Positions 9,403 to 17,238 are shown, counted from the first letter of the stretch. The stretch: 21,963 nucleotides of DNA from Cryptomeria japonica (GCF_030272615.1 NW_026729286.1:92501-114463); one strand, 5' to 3'. Numbers and translations: made by a program. The notes: generated by a model from the letters alone, not told the origin.

Positions 9403-9489
9403 GCACCTCGGTGCGCACACCTTCTCAATGTTTTCTTGCCTTTTCTGGAAATTGGTGAAGGCAGCGCATCAAAGGTGCGCACCTCGGTG
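9403..9489. repeat. 76-bp segment unique to the right duplication, with truncated AT module 13
   Basis: The right duplication carries 76 bases that the left copy lacks (left position about 1560). The segment is bounded by a direct repeat of GCACCTCGGTG at 9403-9413 and 9479-9489. It contains the right half of an AT module (TTGCCTTTTCTGGAAATTGG, then AAGGCAGCGCATCAAAGG) joined to CTTCTCAATGTTTTC. A deletion between the 11-bp repeats in the left copy explains the difference most simply. Confidence 0.85.
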
Positions 9490-10090
9490 TGCTCCGAGGT
9501 GCGAACCCGAGAGCGCTCCGAGGTGCCCACGAAGTCGAAAGTCGGGTTAATTGCATTGTTTTCCCCGGGTGCGCTCCGAGGTGCGCAACATCGGCGCGCA
9601 CCAAGGAGGGCTCCGAAGTGTGCTCCAAGGTGCGCACGATGGCGTGCACCTCTGGTGCGCACGATTCGGAGCTCGGTTTGACCGGGGTGCGCACACCTTG
9701 GCTGGGTTGCGCACCTTTTGTGCGCTCCAAGGTGCGCACGAAGTCGGAGCTCGGTTTGCCCCGGGTGCGCACCTTCGCCAGGGTGCGCACCTTGATGCGC
9801 ACGCCTTGGCTGGGCTGCGCACCTTGGTGGGCGCCATGGTGCGCACCTTTCGTGCGCTCCAAGGTGCGCACGAAGTCGGAGCTCGGTTTGCCCCGGGTGC
9901 GCACCTTGGTGGGCGCCATGGTGCACTCCGAGGTGCCCAAGATTGGTGCGCACCAAGGAGCGCTCCGAAGTGCGCTCCAAGGTGCGCGCGAAGTCGAAAG
10001 TTGGGTTAATTGTCCGGTTTGCCTCGGGTGCGCACCTTGCGTGCACCTTCGCCAGGGTGGGCGCCTTGGTGCGCACACCTTGGCTGGGCT
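9488..10090. repeat. GGTGCGCACC mosaic array, block 3 (second copy of 1564-2166)
   Basis: Copy of 1564-2166 at offset 7924. This variant is rich in GGTGCGCACGAAGTCGGAGC phrases and in GGGTTAATTG preceded by GAAGTCGAAAGT (9531 and 9990 regions). Confidence 0.88.
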
Positions 10091-10224
10091 GCGCACACCT
10101 TGGCACCCGCGTTTCCTTCATTTTAAATTTTTTTTTTTTACAATCTCTCAAGTGGGAAATTCTATAATCTCAACTTTTTTTGCCTTTTCAGGAAACTTTT
10201 GAATGGAGCGCATCATTGGTGCGC
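10091..10224. repeat. AT-rich spacer module 14, divergent, next to 5S copy 2
   Basis: Copy of module 3 at offset 7924. Confidence 0.75.
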
Positions 10225-10627
10225 TCCGAAGTGTGCTCCAAAGCTCTCTCCAGCTGCGTGCACCTGCCCCGGCCGCGCACCCGGCCCCGCCCAGCTTCGC
10301 TCACCTGTCCCGGGCGTCTGGTGCGGAACCTTAGAGTAAGAAACATCACCGTGCACCTTGGCCAACGTGCGCGACTCGACCGAGCGCGCACTGGCCGAGG
10401 TGCACACCGATTTCACCTGGGTGCGCGCGCAGCACCTCGGGCGCACCGGGGTGCGCGCACAACGCCCGGGTTGCACCGTGGCCTGTGTGCTCGGGGCGCC
10501 TCGGGTGCGCGCTCGGTGTCGCCCCCGCGCGCGCGGTAGTGCGGGCAGCGCACCCCGGCCCGGCCCGGCCCCGACGAGAACGCAAACGGGCAAAAGGTTT
10601 ATTCAAATAGCATTGCGACGCCCGGCG
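10225..10627. other. CpG-rich spacer 3' of 5S copy 2
   Basis: Copy of 2301-2703 at offset 7924. No differences noticed. Confidence 0.75.
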
Positions 10628-10640
10628 AAAAACTAAAAAA
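10628..10640 (-). terminator. Pol III terminator of 5S copy 2
   Basis: Same arrangement as copy 1: T6 at 10635-10640 and a backup T5 at 10628-10632 on the minus strand. Confidence 0.9.
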
Positions 10641-10758
10641 GGGTGCAACACCGGGACTTCCCGGGAGGTCACCCATCCCAGTACTACTCCGGCCCAAGCG
10701 CGCTTAACTGCGGAGTTCTGATGGGATCCGGTGCACTAACGCTGGTATGATCGCACCC
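10641..10758 (-). rRNA. 5S ribosomal RNA gene, copy 2
   Basis: This is a second full-length 5S gene, 7924 bp to the right of the first and identical to it as far as I can read. The A-box region falls at 10692-10709 and the C-box region at 10663-10684. It keeps the same flanks: C at -1 and a T6 run immediately after the 3' end. It was copied as part of the roughly 4.1-kb block described at 7849-12013, so it is a recent passenger of a spacer duplication and not an independent insertion. Both copies look competent for Pol III transcription by sequence. Confidence 0.97.
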
Positions 10759-11164
10759 GTTATGAGCTTGTCGCAGTGTGTACTTAGCAAACCGCGACCC
10801 ACGTGCGAATCCACCCCGGCCACCCACCCCCGTCGAGGTGCACACCCTCCCTCGCGAAGTGCGCCCCGTTCGCCAAGTGTGAGCCCTGCCCGGGTGCGCG
10901 CACCTTGCTAGGGCGTCGGGTGTGCACCCGGCCCGGCCTACGTGCGTGCACCTGGAGGGGGCGTCGTGTGCGTGCAGTGTCCCGTCTGCAACGCGGTGCC
11001 CACACACCACCTCGGGCGCAACGACCTGCGCTCACATGTGGGCCGAGTGCACCTTGGTGCATGTTCGGGGCGCCTCGGGTGCACGCTCGATCTTGCCCCG
11101 GTGCACCAAGGCGCTCGGTTTGCCCCGGGTGCGCACTTGGTGCAAGGTGGGCACCCAAAATAGG
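10759..11164. other. CpG-rich spacer 5' of 5S copy 2
   Basis: Copy of 2835-3240 at offset 7924. Confidence 0.7.
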
Positions 11165-11514
11165 GATCAAGCACCAAAACACAAGTTTCGGGATGCAAAA
11201 TGGGACCCAAGGACCACAAATGCGTTCCAAGACCCATGATGGGTCCACGAGAACAAAAATGTGTTCCGAGACTTAATAAACAAATATTGGGTTTTAGGAG
11301 AAGAAACATGCTCTGATGCCCAAAACGAGAATCGACCCCGAAAAGGCCACAGGCCAAAAGTGGGATGCGAGACAAAAAAAAATGGGACCCGAGGACCAAA
11401 ATTGGGTTCCCAGGTCGAAGACAGGGCAACCGGACAAGAAACGACCTCTAAGGCTCGAAATGAGTCCCGACGACTAAAACTTGACAAGAAGCACCCATCA
11501 GGCACCCAACTCGA
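11165..11514. repeat. A-rich degenerate repeat segment, copy 2
   Basis: Copy of 3241-3590 with a G-to-A change in GAGTCCCGACGAC (near 11473). Confidence 0.6.
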
Positions 11515-13205
11515 CACCCATGGGATGCCGACCCACCCGGGCTTCCACCTAGCACACCTTGGCACCCACCCACCCTCGCACCCAACCTCGCACCCAACTT
11601 AGCACCTTTGAACCCACATTGGCACTCACCCTGACCCTGGCACCTTGGAACCCACATTGGCACTCACCTTGACCCTGGCACCCACCTTTGCACTCACCTT
11701 GGGACCCACCCTGGCTCCCACCTCGGCACCCACCCAGACACCCACCTTGGTTCCTTGGCACCCACCTTGGATCCTTGGCACCCACCCCGACACCCACCTT
11801 GGCACGCAACTTGGCTACTTGCCACCCACCTTGGCTCCTTGACGCCCACCCCGACAACCACCCCGTGACCTACCCTGGCTAGGGTTGGTGCACACCCACC
11901 CTGGTGCCCACCTTGGCACCCACCCTATGACCCACCTTGGCACGCACCTTAGTACCCACCCCGTTACCCACCCTAGGACCCACCCCGTGACCCACCTTGG
12001 CCAGGGTGGGTGCACCCACCCTGGTGCCCACCTTGGCACCCACCCATCCTAGCACCCAGCCTGTGACCGGGCTTGGAACCCAACCTTGCACCCGCACCCG
12101 TCTTGGCCAGTGTGGGTGCGCACCCATCCTGGCACCCACGTTGTGACACACCCTTTAACCCACGCACCCTAGCACCCACGTTGGCACCCACCTTGGAACC
12201 CAACCTAGCAACTTGGCACCCACCCCGTGACCCACCTTGGCATCCACCATAGCAGTCGCCGACTTGGCACCCACCTCGGCACCCACCTTGACACTTGTGG
12301 ACCCACCTTGCCACTCACCCTAGCATCGACCCATCCTAGCACCCACCCTGGCACCTTTGCACCCTAGCACTCACCCATCCTAGCACCTAACCTGTGACCC
12401 ACCTTGACACTCACCCTCGCACCCACCTTGGAACCCAACCTAGCACCCACCCACCCTGACACCAACCCTAGCACCTACCCACCCTTGCACCCACCCTGTG
12501 ACCCATCTTGGCACCCACCCATCCTACCACTCAACCTATCACCCACCTTCTCACCCACCTTGGCATCCACCTTAGCACCCACCCACACTGGCACCTTGGC
12601 ACCCACCTCGGGCAAGGTGGGTGCACACCCACCCTGGCACCCAATTTAGAACCCACCGAGCATGTTACCCACCTTGGCACCCACATTGCAGCCCACCCTA
12701 GTACCCACCCTATGACCCACATTGGCATCCACACCCTAGCACCCAGGCACCTCGACACCCGCCTTGACACCCACCCTAGCACTGAACCTGTGACCCACCT
12801 TGGAACTCACCCTAGAACCCACCCACCCTGTGAACCACCTTGGCATCCACCTTAGCACCCACCCACCTTGGCACCCACTCTAGCACTCACCCATCCTAAC
12901 ACCCAACTTGTTACCCACCTTGGCACCCGCCCTCGCGTCCACCTTGAAACCCACCCTAGCACCCACCCACGCAGGAGCCCACCTTGGCACCCAACCTAAC
13001 ACCCACGCATCCTGGCACCCAACTTGTGACCCACCTTGGAACCCACCCTAGTACCCACCTTTGAACCCACTATATCACCAACCCACCTTGGCACCCACCC
13101 TATGACCCTCTTTGGAATCCACCCTAGCACGCACCCACCCTGGCACCCACCATGGAGCGCACCCTAGCACCCACCCACCTCGGCACGCACCTCAACACCC
13201 ACCTT
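11515..13205. repeat. CACCC array, copy 2, expanded to about 1.7 kb
   Basis: The first 0.5 kb duplicates 3591-4089. The remainder (12014-13205) continues the same family with CTAGCACCCACCC, TGTGACCCACCTTGG and GGCATCCACCTTAGCACC variants. Minus-strand G-quadruplex patterns occur at 11565-11583, 11955-11993 and 12478-12496. No gene is recognised. Confidence 0.9.
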
Positions 13206-13397
13206 GGTGTGCGCACTGCGCCAACCTCTCAAAGACCCTATGTGGTGCGCTCCAAAGTGTACACCTTTGGTGCGCTCCAAGGTGCGCACCTTTGGTGCAC
13301 ACCGAGGTGCACACCAAAGTGTGCACCGAGGTGAGCACCAAAGTGCACTCCAGGGTGCACACCAAGGCGTGCACCTTTGGTGCGGTCAATGCAAACG
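13206..13397. repeat. Transition segment with GGTGCACACC phrases
   Basis: Change from CACCC array to array phrases such as TGCGCTCCAAGGTGCGCACC and AAGGTGCACACCAAAGTG. It ends with ACCAAGGCGTGCACC and TTTGGTGCGGTCAATGC just before promoter 1. This last part recurs upstream of promoter 3 (13737-13773) and, modified, upstream of promoters 7-10 (ACCAAGGCGCTGGT, CGGTCGTTG), so it may be a distal promoter element. Confidence 0.7.
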
Positions 13398-13484
13398 AAT
13401 TCGGAAGTTGGGGTCGATGTCCTAATCGCTGCTGCAGACTACACGTATGAGAATCGGACAAATAGCTTTATATAGGGGAGGTGT
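13398..13484 (+). promoter_or_regulatory. Pol I spacer promoter 1
   Basis: TATATAGGGG at 13469-13478 matches the plant Pol I initiation consensus (TATATA followed by a G run). By analogy, +1 is at the last A before GGGG. The conserved module spans from a TCGGAAGTTGGGGTCGATGT box about 72 bases upstream, through GAATCGGACAAATAGC, to GAGGTGT just after the G run. This copy has one extra T before TATATA. Twelve further copies keep the 71-72-base spacing. Confidence 0.78.
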
Positions 13485-13553
13485 TGCGTTTGATGGGTCG
13501 ACTCCCCTGGTTGTGTGCACTGCACCAACTTCAAAGACCCTGTCTTGTTTAAG

Positions 13554-13641
13554 AAGTCAAAAGTTGGGGTGGATGTCCTAATCATTGCTGCAGTCTACGC
13601 ATGTATGAGAATCAGACAAATAGCTTATATAGGGGAGGTGT
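13554..13641 (+). promoter_or_regulatory. Pol I spacer promoter 2
   Basis: TATATAGGGG at 13626-13635, 157 bp after promoter 1. The upstream box is diverged (AAGTCAAAAGTTGGGG) and the proximal box reads GAATCAGAC. Confidence 0.75.
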
Positions 13642-13773
13642 TGCATTCGGTGGGTTGACTCCCCTGGTTGTGCGCACTGCGCCAACCTCAAAGACCCCGC
13701 ATAGCAGAAGAAGTCGGAAGTCGGATTTTGGTGAGCACCAAGGCGTGCACCTTTGGTGCGGTCAACGCAGACG

Positions 13774-13861
13774 AATTCAGAAGTTGGGGTGGATGTCCTA
13801 ATCGTTGTTGCAGGCTACACATGTATGAGAATCAGACAAATAGCTTATATAGGGGAGGTGT
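13774..13861 (+). promoter_or_regulatory. Pol I spacer promoter 3
   Basis: TATATAGGGG at 13846-13855. The spacing from promoter 2 is 220 bp; the extra 63 bp reproduce the ACCAAGGCGTGCACC segment found upstream of promoter 1. Confidence 0.75.
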
Positions 13862-13930
13862 TGGGTTTGATGGGTCAACTCCCTTGGTTGTGCGCATTAC
13901 GCCAACCTCAAAGACCTTGTTTTCGTTAAG

Positions 13931-14018
13931 AAGTCAAAAGTTGGGGTCAATGTCCTAATGGCTCCTGCAGGCTACACATGTATGAGAATCGGACAAATAG
14001 CTTATATAGGGGAGGTGT
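13931..14018 (+). promoter_or_regulatory. Pol I spacer promoter 4
   Basis: TATATAGGGG at 14003-14012, spacing 157 bp. The initial transcript could pair AGGGGAG (14008-14014) with CTCCCCT (14036-14042). Confidence 0.75.
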
Positions 14019-14087
14019 TGGGTTTGATGGGTCGACTCCCCTGGTTGTGCGCATTACGTCAACCTCAAAGACCTTGTTTTCGTTAAG

Positions 14088-14175
14088 AAGTCAAAAGTTG
14101 GGGTCGATGTCCTAATTGCTCCTGTAGACTACACATGTATGAGAATCAGACAAATAGCTTATATAGGGGAGGTGT
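14088..14175 (+). promoter_or_regulatory. Pol I spacer promoter 5
   Basis: TATATAGGGG at 14160-14169, spacing 157 bp. Confidence 0.75.
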
Positions 14176-14244
14176 TGGGTTTGATGGGTTGACTCCCCTA
14201 GTTGTTCGCATTACACCAACCTCAAAGACCTTGTTTTCGTTTAG

Positions 14245-14332
14245 AAGCCGAAAGTTGGGGTCGATGTCCTAATTGCTCCTGCAGGCTACGCATGTATGAG
14301 AATCAGACAAATAGCTTATATAGGGGAGGTGT
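14245..14332 (+). promoter_or_regulatory. Pol I spacer promoter 6
   Basis: TATATAGGGG at 14317-14326, spacing 157 bp. This is the last copy before the 52-bp array. Confidence 0.75.
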
Positions 14333-14490
14333 TGGGTTTGATGGGTCGACTCCCCTGGTTGTGCGCATTGCGCCAACCTCAAAGACCCTGCATTGCGGAT
14401 GAAGTCGAAAGTCAGAGTTTGGTGTGCTACAAGGTGTGGTCGAAGGTGCTCACCTAGGTGTGCACCTTTGGAGCACAGGAAAAGTGCCCT

Positions 14491-15176
14491 CCAAAAGTGC
14501 GCACCTTTGGAGTGCACAAAAGTGCCCTCCAAAAGTGCGCACCTTTGGAGCGCAGAAAAGTGCCCTCCAAAAAGTGCCCTCCAAAAGTGCGCACCTTTGG
14601 AGCGCAGAAAAGTGCCCTCCAAAAAGTGCCCTCCAAAAGTGCGCACCTTTGGAGCGCAGAAAAGTGCCCTCCAAAAAGTGCCCTCCAAAAGTGCGCACCT
14701 TTGGAGCGCAGAAAAGTGCCCTCCAAAAAGTGCCCTCCAAAAGTGCGCACCTTTGGAGCGCAGAAAAGTGCCCTCCAAAAAGTGCCCTCCAAAAGTGCGC
14801 ACCTTTGGAGCGCAGAAAAGTGCCCTCCAAAAAGTGCCCTCCAAAAGTGCGCACCTTTGGAGCGCAGAAAAGTGCCCTCCAAAAAGTGCCCTCCAAAAGT
14901 GCGCACCTTTGGAGCGCAGAAAAGTGCCCTCCAAAAAGTGCCCTCCAAAAGTGCGCACCTTTGGAGCGCAGAAAAGTGCCCTCCAAAAAGTGCCCTCCAA
15001 AAGTGCGCACCTTTGGAGCGCAGAAAAGTGCCCTCCAAAAAGTGCCCTCCAAAAGTGCGCACCTTTGGAGCGCAGAAAAGTGCCCTCCAAAAAGTGCCCT
15101 CCAAAAGTGCGCACCTTTGGAGCGCAGAAAAGTGCCCTCCAAAAGTGCGCACCTTTGGAGCGCACAAAAGTGCCCT
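14491..15176. repeat. 52-bp tandem array between spacer promoters
   Basis: The unit reads CCAAAAGTGCGCACCTTTGG, AGCGCAGAAAAGTGCCCT and CCAAAAAGTGCCCT. Eleven 52-bp units start at 14529 and run to 15100. They are flanked by a 38-bp unit on the left (14491) and two on the right (15101, 15139) that lack the second AAGTGCCCTCC phrase. The central units look identical. Open frames on both strands are repeat artefacts. Confidence 0.95.
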
Positions 15177-15231
15177 CCAAAAGTGCGCACTTTTGGTGCG
15201 CACCAAGGCGCTGGTTCGGTCGTTGCAGGCG

Positions 15232-15319
15232 AGTTCGGAAGTTGGGGTCGATGTCCTGAGCGGAGGTGCAAACTACACAGGTGTCGGAATCGGACAAATA
15301 GCTTATATAGGGGAGGTGT
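15232..15319 (+). promoter_or_regulatory. Pol I spacer promoter 7
   Basis: TATATAGGGG at 15304-15313, 987 bp after promoter 6 and just after the 52-bp array. It is the first of four copies on 311-bp units, whose leader is GAGGTGTATGCTTCG in place of GAGGTGTTGGGTTTG. Confidence 0.78.
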
Positions 15320-15542
15320 ATGCTTCGATGGGTCGACTCCCCAGGTTGAGCGCACCGCGCCAACCTCAAAGACCCTACGGTATGGATGAAGTCGGAAGTT
15401 GGGTCCGATGACCGATTCGATTAGTAGGTATGCTCATGAGGTCGGAATTTGGGTCCGATGACCTGCCATGTGCAGGAAGGCGAATGTTGACACTGTGCGT
15501 TGCAAGGTGCACACCAAGGCGCTGGTGCGGTCTTTTTAGTCG

Positions 15543-15630
15543 AGTTCGGAAGTTGGGGTCGATGTCCTGATCGGAGGTGCAAGCTACACAGGTGTGGGAA
15601 TCGGACAAATAGCTTATATAGGGGAGGTGT
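15543..15630 (+). promoter_or_regulatory. Pol I spacer promoter 8
   Basis: TATATAGGGG at 15615-15624, spacing 311 bp. Confidence 0.78.
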
Positions 15631-15853
15631 ATGCTTCGTTGGGTCGACTCCCCGGGTTGAGCGCACCGCGCCAACCTCAAAGACCCTACGGTATGGATGA
15701 AGTCGGAAGTTGGGTCCGATGACCGATTCGATATGTAGGCATACTCGCGAGGTCGGAATTTGGGTCCGATGACCTGCCACGTGCAGGAAGGCGAATGTTG
15801 GCACTGTGCGTTGCAAGGTGCGCACCAAGGCGCTGGTTCGGTCGTTGGAGGCG

Positions 15854-15941
15854 AGTTCGGAAGTTGGGGTCGATGTCTTGATCGGAGGTGCAAACTACAC
15901 AGGTGTGGGAATCGGACAAATAGCTTATATAGGGGAGGTGT
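15854..15941 (+). promoter_or_regulatory. Pol I spacer promoter 9
   Basis: TATATAGGGG at 15926-15935, spacing 311 bp. Confidence 0.78.
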
Positions 15942-16164
15942 ATGCTTCGTTGGGTCGACTCCCCGGGTTGAGCGCACCGCGCCAACCTCAAAGACCCTAC
16001 GGTATGGATGAAGTCGGAAGTTGGGTCCGATGACCGATTCGATATGTAGGCATACTCGCGAGGTCGGAATTTGGGTCCGATGACCTGCCATGTGCAGGAA
16101 GGCGAATGTTGGGACTGTGCGTCGCAAGGTGCGCACCAAGGCGCTGGTGCCGTCGTTGCAGTCG

Positions 16165-16252
16165 AGTTCGGAAGTTGGGGTCGATGTCCTGGTCAGAGGT
16201 GCAAACTACACAGGTGTGGGAATCGGACAAATAGCTTATATAGGGGAGGTGT
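16165..16252 (+). promoter_or_regulatory. Pol I spacer promoter 10
   Basis: TATATAGGGG at 16237-16246, spacing 311 bp. The leader stem is weakened here (GACTCCCTGGG instead of GACTCCCCGGG). Confidence 0.78.
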
Positions 16253-16410
16253 ATGCTTCGATGGGTCGACTCCCTGGGTTGAGCGCACCGCGCCAACCTC
16301 AAAGACCCTACAGTATGGATGAAGTCGGAAGTTGGGTCCGATGACCGATTCGATACGTAGGCATATTGGCGAGGTCTGAATTTGTGTCCGATGACCTGCC
16401 ATGCGCAGGA

Positions 16411-16660
16411 AGGCGGAATTTGGGTCCGATGACCGAGTTGATGGCGTGCCATGCGCAGAAAGGCGGAATTTGGGTCCGATGACCGAGTTGATGTTGATGG
16501 CCCGCCATGCACAGGAAGGCGGAATTTGGGTCCGATGACCGATTTGAAGGCGTGCCATACGCAAAAAGGCGGAGTTTGGGTCCGATGACCGAGTTGATAT
16601 TGATGGCCCGCCATGCGCAGGAAGGCGGAATTTGGGTCCGATGACCTGACATACGCATGG
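16411..16660. repeat. Array of TATA-less promoter-upstream-like elements (50/56 bp)
   Basis: Five units with AGGCGGAATTTGGGTCCGAT start at 16411, 16461, 16517, 16567 and 16623. The spacings are 50, 56, 50 and 56 bp, i.e. a 106-bp dimer. Long units contain GAGTTGATGTTGATGG where short units have GAGTTGATGG (16567 has GATATTGATGG). The core resembles the box 72 bases upstream of each promoter (TCGGAAGTTGGGGTCGATGT) but no TATATAGGGG follows. Possible Pol I enhancer array; this role is inference. Confidence 0.75.
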
Positions 16661-16709
16661 AGTCCGACTCGGGGGCCGATGTTCGATTCGATGACTTGCA
16701 TTGTGGGTA

Positions 16710-16797
16710 AAGTCGGAAGTTGTGGTCTTTGACCCGATTCGATGACCAGACTTCGGCTGCTTGAGAATCGGACAAATAACTTATATAGGGGAGGTAG
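16710..16797 (+). promoter_or_regulatory. Pol I promoter 11 (ETS-linked type)
   Basis: TATATAGGGG at 16782-16791. The proximal box is GAATCGGACAAATAAC (A instead of G), shared with promoters 12 and 13. Unlike copies 1-10, it is followed by a hairpin and by ETS-like sequence (ATTGCTATGC, GGTAGTCG, TCTAGCTTTTGGG), so it is a duplicated relative of the presumed gene promoter. Confidence 0.8.
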
Positions 16798-16832
16798 TGT
16801 TCTCGAGCATCCTCCCCCCGTGCCCGTTTATG

Positions 16833-16900
16833 TCGATTGATGCTGGTGCTCGACTGGTTGGAGCGCTCGGATGCAAAAATCTTGCACCAGGATTTATCGA
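16833..16900 (+). repeat. Inverted repeat (hairpin) downstream of promoter 11
   Basis: Left arm TCGATTGATGCTGGTGC (16833-16849) pairs with right arm GCACCAGGATTTATCGA (16884-16900), 14 of 17 Watson-Crick. It starts 51 bases after the start of TATATAGGGG. The loop contains GAGCGCTCGGAT. Confidence 0.7.
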
Positions 16901-17151
16901 TTGTGATGGACACGGCAAGTCTCCTGATTGCTATGCAGGAGCTCATCGTGAATCTCTATGCGGCCTTGGTATGGACTCGACCTGCGGAATGGTTCGGCAA
17001 TGGTAGTCGCTCCAACACGTCCTTGCAATGGCCACAGAGGTGATTCGACTAGAGCTCCAGTCTAGCTTTTGGGTTGCTTGGCGGACTGGTATAGCCGCGA
17101 TCGAGTTCCGGCCATGAACGTTTTAGATAGCTCTTGGGCTTTCTGGGACGG
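16901..17151 (+). other. ETS-like segment after promoter 11
   Basis: Landmarks in order: GATTGCTATGC (16926), TGGTTCGGCAATGGTAGTCG (about 16990-17009), CAACACGTCC, TCTAGCTTTTGGGTTGCTTG (about 17064). The same order recurs after promoters 12 and 13 and in each 188-bp unit, so these are copies of one ancestral early-ETS segment. Confidence 0.75.
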
Positions 17152-17238
17152 AAGTCGGAAGTTTGGGCTGTTGTCCGATTTGATGACCATTCTTCGGATG
17201 TGTGAGAATCGGACAAATAACTTATATAGGGGACTGTG
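17152..17238 (+). promoter_or_regulatory. Pol I promoter 12 (ETS-linked type)
   Basis: TATATAGGGG at 17223-17232, 441 bp after promoter 11. The leader differs (GGGGACTGTGTT) but can still form a GGGG(A)CT/AGCCCC stem. Confidence 0.8.

Larger units (their letters stand above)
4090..9411. repeat. GGTGCGCACC mosaic array, block 2
   Basis: Same phrase family as block 1, cut into segments by AT-rich modules. It contains nested duplications. The AT-module cassette at position 1 recurs at 5497 and 7849. The stretch 4148-5496 recurs as 6500-7848, with an offset of 2087, then 2074, then 2352 because of a 13-bp and a 278-bp length difference. The whole block therefore looks like repeated unequal exchange at about 2.35 kb. 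Confidence 0.9.
7849..12013. repeat. Large IGS duplication, right copy (contains 5S copy 2)
   Basis: Near-identical partner of 1-4089. Similarity ends at the shared string GGCCAGGGTGGGTGC (right copy about 11999-12013, left copy about 4075-4089). The left copy then runs into GGTGCGCACC array, while the right copy continues in CACCC array. CCAGGGTGGG is also common inside the GGTGCGCACC arrays (CGCCAGGGTGGGCACC), so the breakpoint fits unequal exchange at short homology. Confidence 0.93.
13398..14400. repeat. 157-bp promoter-containing repeats
   Basis: Six tandem promoter-bearing units (spacing 157, 220, 157, 157, 157 bp). After the leader each reads GGTCGACTCCCCTGGTTGTG, then CGCCAACCTCAAAGACC, before the next AAGTC box. 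Confidence 0.9.
15201..16410. repeat. 311-bp promoter-containing repeats
   Basis: The phrase CACCAAGGCG marks unit starts at 15201, 15512, 15823 and 16134 (311 bp each). Each unit contains a distal ACCAAGGCGCTGGT element, a full promoter, CGCCAACCTCAAAGACCCTA, and then two promoter-upstream-like boxes, GTCGGAAGTTGGGTCCGATG and GTCGGAATTTGGGTCCGATG, without a TATATA. The last unit is diverged at its end. Confidence 0.92.

Noticed and set aside
14491-15176. CRISPR-like regular repeats
   Set aside because: The units are contiguous and there are no unique spacers between repeats; this is a simple satellite in a plant rDNA spacer.
14269-15411. Open frames of 250-366 codons on both strands over the 52-bp array
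   Set aside because: 52 is not a multiple of 3, so all frames cycle through the same repeat; any stop-free repeat gives this. No coding signal beyond the array.
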